NCBI RefSeq assembly: GCF_018361265.1
Contig: NZ_JAFLNH010000006.1
Span: 62,001 to 126,000, forward strand
Direction: 5' to 3'
DNA length: 64,000 bases
Source of the DNA: Mycobacterium sp. SM1
GTDB taxonomy: Bacteria; Actinomycetota; Actinomycetes; Mycobacteriales; Mycobacteriaceae
How positions within the stretch are numbered: the stretch's first letter is position 1; every line of letters starts with the position of its first letter. Shown in pieces: positions 1 to 10,578 of this stretch. Below the pieces are notes generated by a model. The model made no database searches. It was not told the origin of the DNA and saw only the letters and a list, made by a program, of their open reading frames with translations. The position numbers and the translations under genes were made by a program.

Positions 1-32
1 GTCTGCGAGCAGCACCGGTAGCAGACTAGTGG

Positions 33-915
33 GTGATCGAGGCGCAGCGGGCCACCGACACGGTTAAGCGGATGGGCGAGCTGCTGGAGGTGTCGCGCTC
101 GGGCTACTACAAGTGGCGTAAATCCCCGATCGCGTACCGAGTCCAGGCTCAGCGGCGGCGCGCAGTTGGATGCCACGCTCGCCAAGGTCCACGCGGCCTC
201 CGACGGTGGCTGCGGCGCCCCGCGTATCCTGGCCGATCTGCGCGATGAGGCTGAGCGGGTGTCGCGCAAGACGGTGGCGGCCGCACTGCGCCGGCGGGGT
301 TTGGCCGGGATCTGTGCGCGCCGGTTCGCGCCGGCCACCACGGTGGTTGACCTGGATGCTGCGGTGCCTAAAGACCCGCTCACGCGCCGCTTCGACACCG
401 CGATCCTCCACCGGGTGGGGACCAGCGATATCACCTATTTGGGCACGGGTGAGGGCTGGCTTTATCTGTGTGCCGTCCGCGACGGCTGCTCACGGCGGGT
501 GATCGGCTGGGGCAGCCACGATTGCCTGCACACCGATCTGGTGCGGGCCGCCGTGCAGAGGGCTGTGGCGATGCGCGGCGAGCGCGCCCAGCGGGTCGTG
601 GTGCACGCCGATCGCGGCTGCCAGTGCACCTCCGCGCAGCTGGCGCGGTTGGCCCGCGAGCACAACCTGGCTCGCTCGGTGGGCCGCACCGCGGTGTGCT
701 GGGACCACGCCCAGCAGGAATCATTCTGAGCGACACTGAAAGTCGAGTTCTACGACCGATACCTGTGGCCGACCAAGACGGCCGCCAAGCTCGCCGCCGG
801 CGATGGGATCGAGCGGGTCTACAACCGACGCAGACGTCATTCGGCCCTCGCTATGATGAGGCCGGTCGAGTTCGAAGACCGACTCACTCAGACGGCACAA
901 GCCGCCCGACCCTGT
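33..915 (+). pseudogene. IS3-family transposase OrfB, broken
   Basis: This is the remains of an IS3-type integrase (DDE transposase OrfB). The N-terminal piece starts at GTG 33 with a typical HTH stretch (SRSGYYKWR). The frame then shifts near base 160 to the one holding the rve core: DITYLGTGEGWLYL with the first Asp, HADRG with the second, and the Glu of QQESF. A TGA at 727-729 falls where relatives have Trp (ESFW), after which the same frame continues as ATLKVEFYDRYLW and YNRRRRHSAL to about 915. Two lesions (a frameshift and a nonsense codon) make it inactive. The left part of the element, including OrfA, lies outside the window. Confidence 0.85.
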
Positions 916-1034
916 GCCCACCAAACGGGGTCAAGCCCACGGATGCAGGGTATGCCCCCATCACGTCAGCAGTCGCTTGAACAGCCATTTTGTCGATGAT
1001 GAAGGGCGAAACGACATAGCCACCCGACCGCTAG

Positions 1035-1053
1035 CCCCTCAGTAAGCGTGTCG
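1035..1053 (+). repeat. IS1380 left inverted repeat
   Basis: Terminal inverted repeat that pairs with 2906-2924 (15 of 19 identical), directly inside the CTAG duplication. Confidence 0.8.
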
Positions 1054-1131
1054 GCTGGGGTGGATAGGGCAAAGGCCTTACCCTGACTGGGTTTGCGACA
1101 TCAACGCAGCCCAGCAAGAAAGGCCTTTGTG

Positions 1132-2658
1132 GTGAAGAAGATACCGCATGAGCAGAGTCGGCGAAACATTGCGCGGCGGCGGCGTCGGGTGGCGGCGCGG
1201 CACGCGCGGGCGGGGCGTTGGGGCGCGCGGCCCAAGCCGATGCTGAACTCGGGTCCGGTGCGCTACGAGGTTGGCGCCAACATCGACGCCACCGCCTTCG
1301 GGGGGATCGCCGCAGTGCACCGGCTGGTGACCAAGCTGGGGCTGGTCGAGCGGATCGACGAGGATCTGCAGTTGTTGAAGGTGCACCTGCCCTATCACGA
1401 ATCCGACCATGTGTTGAACTTGGCCTACAACGTGGCCTGTGGCGGCACCCGCCTTGAAGACATCGAGCGGCTGCGCCACGACAGCGCCTACATGAACGCT
1501 TTGGGCGCGCAGCTGATCCCGGATCCGACCACGGCCGGCGATTTCTGCCGCCGGTTCAGCGAGGCCGACGTGGCCACGTTGATGGAGGCCATCAACGCGG
1601 TGCGCCCGCAGCTGTGGGCGGGCCGGGGCGCTGAGCTGCTGGGCCCGATCGCCTACCTTGACGTGGACGGCACCATCGCACCCACCTACGGCCAACACAA
1701 GGCCGGGATGGACATGTCCTACAAGGGCATCTGGGGGTATGCGCCGCTGATCGTGTCGCTGGCCAACACCAAGGAAGTGCTCTACCTGGTCAACCGGCCC
1801 GGCAACGCGCCCAGCCACGCCGGGGCGGCGCAGTGGATCGACAAGGCCATCGAGCTGGTCACCCCGCACGCCGCACGGGTGTGTTTGCGCGGGGACACCG
1901 ACTTCTCGTTGACCGCGCACTTCGACCGATGGGCCAAGCAGGTCGACTTCGTGTTCGCCATGGACGCCAGTGCCGCGCTGCGCTCGCGCGCCGAGGCGCT
2001 GGCCGAGGCCTGCTGGACACCGCTGCAGCGGCCCGCAGCCGCGCCGCCGCGCAGCGGGCAGCAGCGCCGGCGCGAGCCCAACCACAAGCGGCGCATCGTC
2101 GCCGAACGCGGCTATGTCAACCTTGAACTCAACGGCGAGGATGTCGCCGAGTTCACCTACCAGCCCGGCAAGTGTGGCCGACCCTACCGGGTGATCGCGC
2201 TGCGCAAGAACATCAGCAAGACCCGCGGTGAGCAGGCGCTCATCGACGAGGTCCGCTACTTCTTCTACATCACCACCCGCACCGATCTGACCCCCGCGCA
2301 GGTCGTGGCCTGCGCCAACGACCGCTGCGACCAGGAAAACGTCATCGAGCAGCTGAAAAACGGTGTCAACGCGCTGCGGGTGCCCCTTTATGACCTGGTC
2401 TCCAACTGGGCCCACATGGTCATCGCCGCCCTGGCCTGGAACATCAAGTCCTGGTTTGCGATGATGCTGCACCACAAGGCCGACCGGCGCGACTGGATCA
2501 ACATGGAGTTCCGCCGCTTTTGCACCCAGGTGATCCTCATCCCCGCCATGATCATCCGCCGCGCCCGTGCCATTACCGTCCGGATCATCGGCTACCACCC
2601 CAGCCTGGACCGATTCTTCAGCGCCTACAACACCATTGAGCGCACTCGCTTCGGCTGA
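1132..2658 (+). CDS. IS1380-family transposase
   Basis: DDE transposase that cuts and pastes its own element. The family core is seen in order: NIDATAFGG near the start, YLDVDGTIAPTY (first Asp), LRGDTDFSL (second Asp) and CDQENVIEQLKNG (Glu). The length of about 508 residues fits the IS1380 family and the frame is intact. I prefer GTG 1132 because AGAAAGG lies 8 bases upstream. GTG 1129 and TTG 1093 are in frame, but the latter precedes the ribosome site. About 265 non-coding bases separate the stop from the right inverted repeat. The element is probably still mobile. Confidence 0.9.
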   Translation: MKKIPHEQSRRNIARRRRRVAARHARAGRWGARPKPMLNSGPVRYEVGANIDATAFGGIAAVHRLVTKLGLVERIDEDLQLLKVHLPYHESDHVLNLAYNVACGGTRLEDIERLRHDSAYMNALGAQLIPDPTTAGDFCRRFSEADVATLMEAINAVRPQLWAGRGAELLGPIAYLDVDGTIAPTYGQHKAGMDMSYKGIWGYAPLIVSLANTKEVLYLVNRPGNAPSHAGAAQWIDKAIELVTPHAARVCLRGDTDFSLTAHFDRWAKQVDFVFAMDASAALRSRAEALAEACWTPLQRPAAAPPRSGQQRRREPNHKRRIVAERGYVNLELNGEDVAEFTYQPGKCGRPYRVIALRKNISKTRGEQALIDEVRYFFYITTRTDLTPAQVVACANDRCDQENVIEQLKNGVNALRVPLYDLVSNWAHMVIAALAWNIKSWFAMMLHHKADRRDWINMEFRRFCTQVILIPAMIIRRARAITVRIIGYHPSLDRFFSAYNTIERTRFG

Positions 2659-2905
2659 CACCCACACCCGCCACTCGCCTACGGCCCTGCCGCACCCCAC
2701 AGCACGCCAGCCCTGTCTCCGTTGCCCAAACCAGCGCACCTGGCGGCGTCCCCGCATGCCCTCACACCCGAACAACCCACGCAGAAGCAATAATCCAGCC
2801 AATCGACGACCGCTCACCCATCCGAAAACAGTCATCGACGCCCCAGACACCGCCCGACCGCCAAACCAAATCGAACTCCCGCACAATCCTGCAATCCGCT
2901 GGCAG

Positions 2906-2924
2906 CGACTCGCTTATTTAAGGG
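2906..2924 (-). repeat. IS1380 right inverted repeat
   Basis: Right terminal inverted repeat. Read on the minus strand it begins CCCTTAAATAAGCG, matching the left end, and it abuts CTAG at 2925. Confidence 0.8.
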
Positions 2925-4646
2925 CTAGCGGCGTTGCTTTGCCAGGAACGCGCGGAGCCGGTCCAAAGGCCAGGTGTTGATCACTTCGCCGGGCGACACC
3001 CAGCCGCGCTGGGCGACGGCGATGCCGTAACGGATGTAGTCAAGATGCCGGATAGCATGTGCATCGGTGTCGATCGCGAAGACAACCCCGTAGTCGCGAG
3101 CGCGGCGCACCAGCTCGTCGTTGAGGTCTAGCCGGTCGGGGAAGGCGTTGATTTCCAACGCGGTACGGGTGCGTGCGGCGGCGGCGAACACGGCGTCGAC
3201 GTCGAAATCAACGGGCGGACGGCGGCCGAGCAGGCGGGTGGTGGGGTGGCCGATGATGTTGACATAGGGGTGCTCGATGGCGGTGATCAGGCGCCGGGTC
3301 ATCTCCTCGCGGGTTTGGTTGTAGTCGGAGTGCACCGAGGCGACCAAGACATCGAAACCGGCGAGAAAGTCGTCATCCCAATCCAGGGACCCGTCGGCGG
3401 CGATGTTGAGCTCGGAGCCGTGCAGCACCGCGATGCCGTAGCGGCGAGCCAGCCCGGGCAGCTCGCCGCGTTGGTGCAGGGCCTTGTCCCGGGTCATCCG
3501 TTGCATCGCCAGCAGCGGGGCGTGATCGGTGATGGCGCAGTAGCGGTAGGGGTGACGCGCCGCGGCGGCGACCATATCCTCTAAGCTGGCGAGGCCGTCG
3601 GTGAGGTTGGTGTGCAGGTGAAGGTCACCGAGGATGTCGGCCACCTGCACCAGATCGGGAAGCCGGCCCGCCAGCGCGGCTTCGATTTCCCCGCGGTCTT
3701 CCCGCAAAACCGGTGGAATCCAGGGCAACCCGAGTGCGGCATAGATTTCCGCTTCGTCGGCCGATGCCAATAACTGGTCGTTATCGACTCGAAACAGCCC
3801 ATATTCGGATAGCTTCAGCCCGGCTCGCACAGCCAGTTTACGGATACGGATGTTGTGCGCTTTCGACCCGGTGAAATACAGCAGTGCCGCACCCCAGACC
3901 GCCGCAGGCACCACCCGCAGGTCCACCTGGATACCCTGTGTGGTCACCACCGATGACTTGGTGGGGCCGTGTGCCAGCACATGATCGACCACCGGCAGGG
4001 CGCAGAACTGCTCCATGACCGATTCGGGGTTCTCATCTGCCGCCGCCAGCAGGTCGATGTCACCGACGGTGTCGCGCATTCGCCGCAATGATCCGGCATA
4101 GCCAACCCGGTCCACCTGCGGCAATGCGGCCAGCCGCGCGACCAGGTCCTCGGCGATATCCAGCGCGACCGCCAGCGGCATGCGTTCACCCAGTTCCTGC
4201 ATTCGGCGGATCGCCCGGGCCAGGTTGCGTTCGCTGGTCGCACCCCAGCCTTTCAGGTCGCGCAGCCGTCCGTCCTGCAGGGCGGCCAGTAGCTCCGGCA
4301 TCGATGAAATGCCCAGCTCCACATAGATTTGGTGAGCTCGCTTAGGTCCCAGCCCGGGGATCCCCAGCAAAGCGCGCAGACCGGCGGGCAGCTGGGCGTG
4401 CAGTTCCTCCAGGGCACCGATGCGGCCGGTGCGCCGGAACTCGAGCAGCTTGTCGGCGGTGTGCGCGCCGACCGCCGGGATCGCCATCAACCCTTTGCGG
4501 TCCAGGGTGTCCAGGTCAACGGGGTAACCGGCGACCGCGCGGGCCGCCTTCTCATACGACCGCACCCGATATGGATCACCACCGGAGATGGCGGTCAAAT
4601 CGGCTAACTCTTGAAGCGCCTGGGCCGCGGCATCATTGGAACGCAT
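2925..4646 (-). CDS. polX: DNA polymerase X with PHP domain (PolX)
   Basis: Family X DNA polymerase/3'-5' exonuclease for gap filling in base-excision repair, cytoplasmic. The N-terminal 8-kDa-like and helix-hairpin-helix region (1-165) is followed by the polymerase palm with the metal pair in GDIDLL and a third Asp in VDLRVV. The PHP domain (about 340-570) keeps DLHLHT, TDHAPL, SVHSDYN, GHPTT and DTDAH. At 573 residues it has the usual length. The TAG stop (2925-2927) lies inside the CTAG target duplication of the adjacent IS1380, so the insertion left the protein intact or altered only its last residues. No strong ribosome site precedes ATG 4646. DosR-like boxes lie in the divergent intergenic region. 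Confidence 0.9.
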   Translation of the reverse strand: MRSNDAAAQALQELADLTAISGGDPYRVRSYEKAARAVAGYPVDLDTLDRKGLMAIPAVGAHTADKLLEFRRTGRIGALEELHAQLPAGLRALLGIPGLGPKRAHQIYVELGISSMPELLAALQDGRLRDLKGWGATSERNLARAIRRMQELGERMPLAVALDIAEDLVARLAALPQVDRVGYAGSLRRMRDTVGDIDLLAAADENPESVMEQFCALPVVDHVLAHGPTKSSVVTTQGIQVDLRVVPAAVWGAALLYFTGSKAHNIRIRKLAVRAGLKLSEYGLFRVDNDQLLASADEAEIYAALGLPWIPPVLREDRGEIEAALAGRLPDLVQVADILGDLHLHTNLTDGLASLEDMVAAAARHPYRYCAITDHAPLLAMQRMTRDKALHQRGELPGLARRYGIAVLHGSELNIAADGSLDWDDDFLAGFDVLVASVHSDYNQTREEMTRRLITAIEHPYVNIIGHPTTRLLGRRPPVDFDVDAVFAAAARTRTALEINAFPDRLDLNDELVRRARDYGVVFAIDTDAHAIRHLDYIRYGIAVAQRGWVSPGEVINTWPLDRLRAFLAKQRR

Positions 4647-4682
4647 AAGGTACAGAATCGACCCTGTGCCGCGTGATCGGCA

Positions 4683-4743
4683 GCGGGCCTAAGACCTCGT
4701 TCTCGGGACTTCCGGCCATCGGTGGATGGGACCTCCGCACGTC
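4683..4743 (+). promoter_or_regulatory. DosR-like boxes upstream of the FAAL gene
   Basis: TCTCGGGACTTCCGGCCATC (4701-4720) closely fits the DosR/DevR box. A second, weaker site (GGGACCTCCGCAC) begins about 23 bases downstream, and a reversed site, GGGCCTAAGACC, lies just upstream. The region separates polX (minus strand) from the FAAL fusion gene (plus strand). Apart from these sites and the putative leader ORF, 4744-4968 shows no convincing gene. Confidence 0.6.
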
Positions 4744-4968
4744 TCGCCGTCGAGATCATGGTTGGCCGCCCTCGACGACCTTCGCGCAACAACGGATGCG
4801 CCGACGGCTCGAGCCCGCCGGGTGATCCATGCAGTCGACCGCCGTGAACAGCCACGGGAGGTGACAACTGCCCGTGGCAATGGTGTCTTTGCGCCCTACC
4901 GGCCGGTCGGGCGCCGGCGCAGCATCGAACACGTCCGTAGCGCGGTGGCACAGACGGGAGGTAACACC

Positions 4969-5052
4969 ATGGAGTCGCTCGTTGTCCCGGGGTCGTGGAC
5001 GTTCTTCGTGCGTGAAGTACCGTGGGTCGCCGGTTGCGGGGCTGCCTCCTGA
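4969..5052 (+). CDS. putative 27-residue leader peptide
   Basis: A short ORF (MESLVVPGSWTFFVRE...) preceded by a strong ribosome site, GGGAGG, 7 bases before ATG 4969. Its TGA (5050-5052) stands 3 bases before the ATG of the large FAAL fusion gene, which itself has no clear ribosome site. The arrangement suggests that translation of the leader is coupled to the large gene. The same frame is open further up to ATG 4726, but that ATG overlaps the DosR-like boxes and lacks a ribosome site. I know no homologue, and it could be untranslated leader sequence. Confidence 0.4.
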   Translation: MESLVVPGSWTFFVREVPWVAGCGAAS

Positions 5053-5055
5053 GCG

Positions 5056-7827
<2,772 letters not shown>

Positions 7828-7963
7828 AGGTGGTGATCAAGGCAGTTCGGCTCTATCACGGTGGAAGGCAAGCGTTTCGCGCTGGTGCTGCCCGGCCGGC
7901 CGATCACTCACGTCGCCGCTGTTGACCACGGCTGCCCGGGTCCGGCGACAAATGGCAGCTGCC

Positions 7964-7983
7964 GATGGGACTTCGGTCTCCCT
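7964..7983 (+). promoter_or_regulatory. DosR-like box
   Basis: GATGGGACTTCGGTCTCCCT fits the palindromic form GGGACTT..GTC.CC. It lies 73 bases before the small ORF at 8057 and about 300 bases before the toroid protein-rtcA pair. The rest of 7828-8056 shows no convincing gene. A 34-residue ORF overlapping the FAAL stop (ATG 7824) has no ribosome site. Confidence 0.6.
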
Positions 7984-8056
7984 ACCGGCCGCCCGCACAG
8001 AGCTTGAAGAATCGTGACGGTACGTCACGCAGCACCCCGACAACGTAAGGATGATC

Positions 8057-8272
8057 ATGGCCAATCTCCGTGCGCTGCGGCACCGCTGGCCGCGGCGCAC
8101 CGCGAAGCAGAATGCCGGTCTCGGGGTCCCGGGTGAAAGCCGTTTCCGGGATCACGGGGTCGCCTCCTGCGTTACCTGCGATGCGCCGCCGTCGCGACCA
8201 AGCGCTGGCCGTTATCGGCGGGAGAAATTCGCATACGGGATTTCCGAGCGCTGTGGTGTCACAGTAGTTTAG
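8057..8272 (+). CDS. small basic hypothetical protein
   Basis: A 71-residue ORF (MANLRALRHRWPRRTAKQNA...) with AAGG six bases before ATG 8057, placed 73 bases downstream of a DosR-like box at the distance typical for a promoter plus leader. The N-terminus is rich in Arg and the middle has one CVTC pair. It ends 18 bases before the next gene. I do not recognise it. Its position favours a real gene, but composition alone does not prove coding. Confidence 0.35.
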   Translation: MANLRALRHRWPRRTAKQNAGLGVPGESRFRDHGVASCVTCDAPPSRPSAGRYRREKFAYGISERCGVTVV

Positions 8273-8290
8273 GTAACGACAGGCAGACTC

Positions 8291-9364
8291 ATGCCCAGCC
8301 AACGTTATTGGTGCGCGCCAGGTCACCAACGTGTGGGCGCACTCGTTGAACGGCTCCAGCTGATGTTCGAGTGGTACAAGGGAATGGCCGACCCGAGCAC
8401 TGGACGGCTGCTCTACCTTTATGACGCCGAGAATGACGTGGCGATCAGCGACGGTGAGCCCATTCGCGACATCGCCGCGGTGTGGGATGTCGAGGTCTTG
8501 AGCGCATTTCTCGGGCGTGATGAACTGCGGGACGTGATCCGGGGTTCACTGGAGCATTTCGGCCGGCTGGTGATCCGTCAAGAAGGCTACGCGATGGTGG
8601 CACCCCAGGGAGAGCCTTCGTCCATCGCGCACAGCGCCTTTCTGATCCTTGCGTTGGCTTGGTCGGATCTCCCGGACAAAGTGCAGCGGCTCACACCGCT
8701 TGCCGAAGGCATCCTGCGGCAGCAGCGCCAGGATGGCTCGTATCAGGTATTTTTCGGCGCCTTGCCGGATCGCGGCGAGGAACTGTATCCCGCAGAGGCG
8801 ATGCTCGCCCTTCTCGAGGCCCACCGCCTCACCGGAGAGATCCGCTATCTTGACAGCGCAGAGCGCGGGTTCGACCACTACAAGCGCGACTACTACGAGC
8901 GCGGGCGCCTCGACCCCGACGTGCTGGTTTTCTTCGCGAACTGGCAGTCACAAGCCGGCCGGGCGCTGTTCGCCGCCACGTCGAGACTCAAGGTCAAAGA
9001 CCTTGTGCGCGGCTTTGTGTTCGAACTGCACGACCGGATCATCGCCAGCGGATTTTACGATTGCGTGGCCCGCAGCCCGGAACGACAGGCGGTCGTGGAA
9101 GTCGCCTGCGCACTCGAAGGCCTTGCCGACGCCTACGCGATAGCGGTTGCCGGCCGTGACCAGCGCACCGCCAATTATCGTCGATGCATCAAAACCGCGC
9201 TCGGCTTCCTGGCTCGCGCCCAGCGGGCAACCCACTGCACCGACCGAGAGCGGGGTGGATTCGCAAGCACGCTCGGCGGTCGTGAACAGCGCATCGACGT
9301 CACCGGACATGTCGCCAGCGGGTTTATCAAGTGCGTCGAGCACGGGATCGCTGAGCCGGGGTAG
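8291..9364 (+). CDS. alpha/alpha-toroid (six-hairpin) protein, unknown function
   Basis: A 357-residue soluble protein made of repeated helical hairpins, with motifs such as QDGSYQVFF, LYPAEAMLALLEAHRLTG and QAVVEVACALEGLADAY. These recall the alpha/alpha-barrel fold of six-hairpin glycosidases, N-acylglucosamine epimerases and prenyltransferase-like proteins. No catalytic signature that would fix an activity is visible. It stands 10 bases upstream of rtcA, so the two are likely co-transcribed, with a DosR-like box upstream at 7964. The start at ATG 8291 has only a weak ribosome site. GTG 8333 (VGALVERL) is an alternative where homology-like sequence begins. Confidence 0.7.
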   Translation: MPSQRYWCAPGHQRVGALVERLQLMFEWYKGMADPSTGRLLYLYDAENDVAISDGEPIRDIAAVWDVEVLSAFLGRDELRDVIRGSLEHFGRLVIRQEGYAMVAPQGEPSSIAHSAFLILALAWSDLPDKVQRLTPLAEGILRQQRQDGSYQVFFGALPDRGEELYPAEAMLALLEAHRLTGEIRYLDSAERGFDHYKRDYYERGRLDPDVLVFFANWQSQAGRALFAATSRLKVKDLVRGFVFELHDRIIASGFYDCVARSPERQAVVEVACALEGLADAYAIAVAGRDQRTANYRRCIKTALGFLARAQRATHCTDRERGGFASTLGGREQRIDVTGHVASGFIKCVEHGIAEPG

Positions 9365-9374
9365 GTTCTGCGTT

Positions 9375-10412
9375 GTGGTCACCATTGATGGCGCGCGAAT
9401 GTCTGGCAGCGGCACCATTATTCGCTATGCGGTGGCGCTGGCTGCGCTGAGTGGCCGACCCGTCCGGATCGTCAATGCCAGGCAGCGACGGCGGGTGCCG
9501 GGTCTGCGGCCTCAGCACGTGACGGCCGTTCGTGCGTGCGCGCAGCTGTGTGGAGCCACCATTGACGGTGTTGAAGTAGGGGGCCGAACAATCGATTTCG
9601 CTCCCGGATCGGATATCCAAGGCGGGAGCTTCGAATGGGACATTGGAACCGCGGGCTCAGCCACCATGTTGGCGTTGAGTGTACTTCCGCTGGCGTGCTT
9701 CGCCGCCGAGCCCGTGCGGGCGCGGATCACCGGCGGCTTATTTCAAGACTTTGCCCCGTCGGCGTTTCACATGCATCGCGTGCTCGCCCCGCTGCTGGGT
9801 TTAATGGGTGTCGAGGTGTCATTGGACGTCATCCGCCCCGGGTATGTGCCCGGCGGCGCGGGCGTCATCGAGTTGAACGTGGCGCCCAGGCCCCAGGGCC
9901 TCGACGCGTTAGTGCTCAGTGCCGCCGGTGGGGTCGCTGACGTGCATGGCATTGCCTTGTCGAGCCATCTGGCCCGGCAACGGGTCAGCGAGCGGATGGC
10001 GGTCGCCTGTGAGGCACGGCTTCGGGACGCTGGCATGGCCTGCGCCATCGAGCGGGTAAATGATGACACCGCGGTGCATCCGGGCGCATGCCTGGCGATT
10101 TGGGCGAAAAGCAGCACCGGGAGCTGGTTCGGCGCCGACCGCGCGGGAAAGCCCGGACGATCCTCCGAGCAGATCGGCCGCCTCGTGGCGGCGACGTTTC
10201 TTGAGGATCTGCGCAGTGGGGCGACGGTGGACCGCCACGCAGCCGATCAGCTTGTGCTGTTTTGTGCGTTGGCCCACGGGACATCGGTCTACTTCGTGCC
10301 ATGTATAAGTGAGCACCTGCGGAGCAATCTTTGGCTCGTCGCCCAATTCGGGGCAGGGGCGAAGGTGAACGCCAAACGGGTGCAGATTCACGGGATAGGA
10401 CTGACCCGGTGA
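9375..10412 (+). CDS. rtcA: RNA 3'-terminal phosphate cyclase RtcA
   Basis: RtcA converts RNA 3'-phosphate ends to 2',3'-cyclic phosphates with ATP, through an enzyme-adenylate on His, in RNA repair. The sequence begins VVTIDGARMSGSGTIIRYAVALAALSG, the typical N-terminus with DG...GSGT.R. It continues with RPGLRPQH-like (VPGLRPQHVTAVRAC), GSATM, FHMHRVL, and the adenylation region DRHAADQLVLFCALA (family HLADQL, with the nucleophile His). The length of 345 residues is normal. I chose GTG 9375 because GGGGTAGG precedes it and the reading further upstream (to 9147) overlaps the previous gene. No RtcB ligase is in the window. Confidence 0.9.
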   Translation: MVTIDGARMSGSGTIIRYAVALAALSGRPVRIVNARQRRRVPGLRPQHVTAVRACAQLCGATIDGVEVGGRTIDFAPGSDIQGGSFEWDIGTAGSATMLALSVLPLACFAAEPVRARITGGLFQDFAPSAFHMHRVLAPLLGLMGVEVSLDVIRPGYVPGGAGVIELNVAPRPQGLDALVLSAAGGVADVHGIALSSHLARQRVSERMAVACEARLRDAGMACAIERVNDDTAVHPGACLAIWAKSSTGSWFGADRAGKPGRSSEQIGRLVAATFLEDLRSGATVDRHAADQLVLFCALAHGTSVYFVPCISEHLRSNLWLVAQFGAGAKVNAKRVQIHGIGLTR

Positions 10413-10578
10413 AATCCACACCGTGGCTGGGGGTGGTGAGCTGCTGGGTGTGGGGTGTGGGTGACAACTAGTTCTTTATAAATCGGCGCTTCGCATGGGT
10501 GTCTGTATGGTAGGTGCTGCTATTTTTGGTGACGTTGTCGGAGTGTGTGGCCCGGAACGGGATCAAATACCGTGCTGC

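Larger units (their letters stand above)
1035..2924 (+). mobile_element. IS1380-family insertion sequence, complete
   Basis: A complete element of about 1,890 bases. The left end (CCCCTCAGTAAGCGTGTCG, 1035-1053) and the reverse complement of the right end (CCCTTAAATAAGCGAGTCG, 2906-2924) match at 15 of 19 positions, giving the terminal inverted repeats. CTAG stands directly outside both ends (1031-1034 and 2925-2928) and is a likely 4-base target duplication. The element carries one transposase gene. The right-hand CTAG supplies the TAG stop codon of the neighbouring polX gene. Confidence 0.85.

Noticed and set aside
1078..2886. 602-residue open frame antisense to the IS1380 transposase
   Set aside because: It is the complement of a clear DDE transposase in GC-rich DNA, without ribosome site or recognisable motifs.
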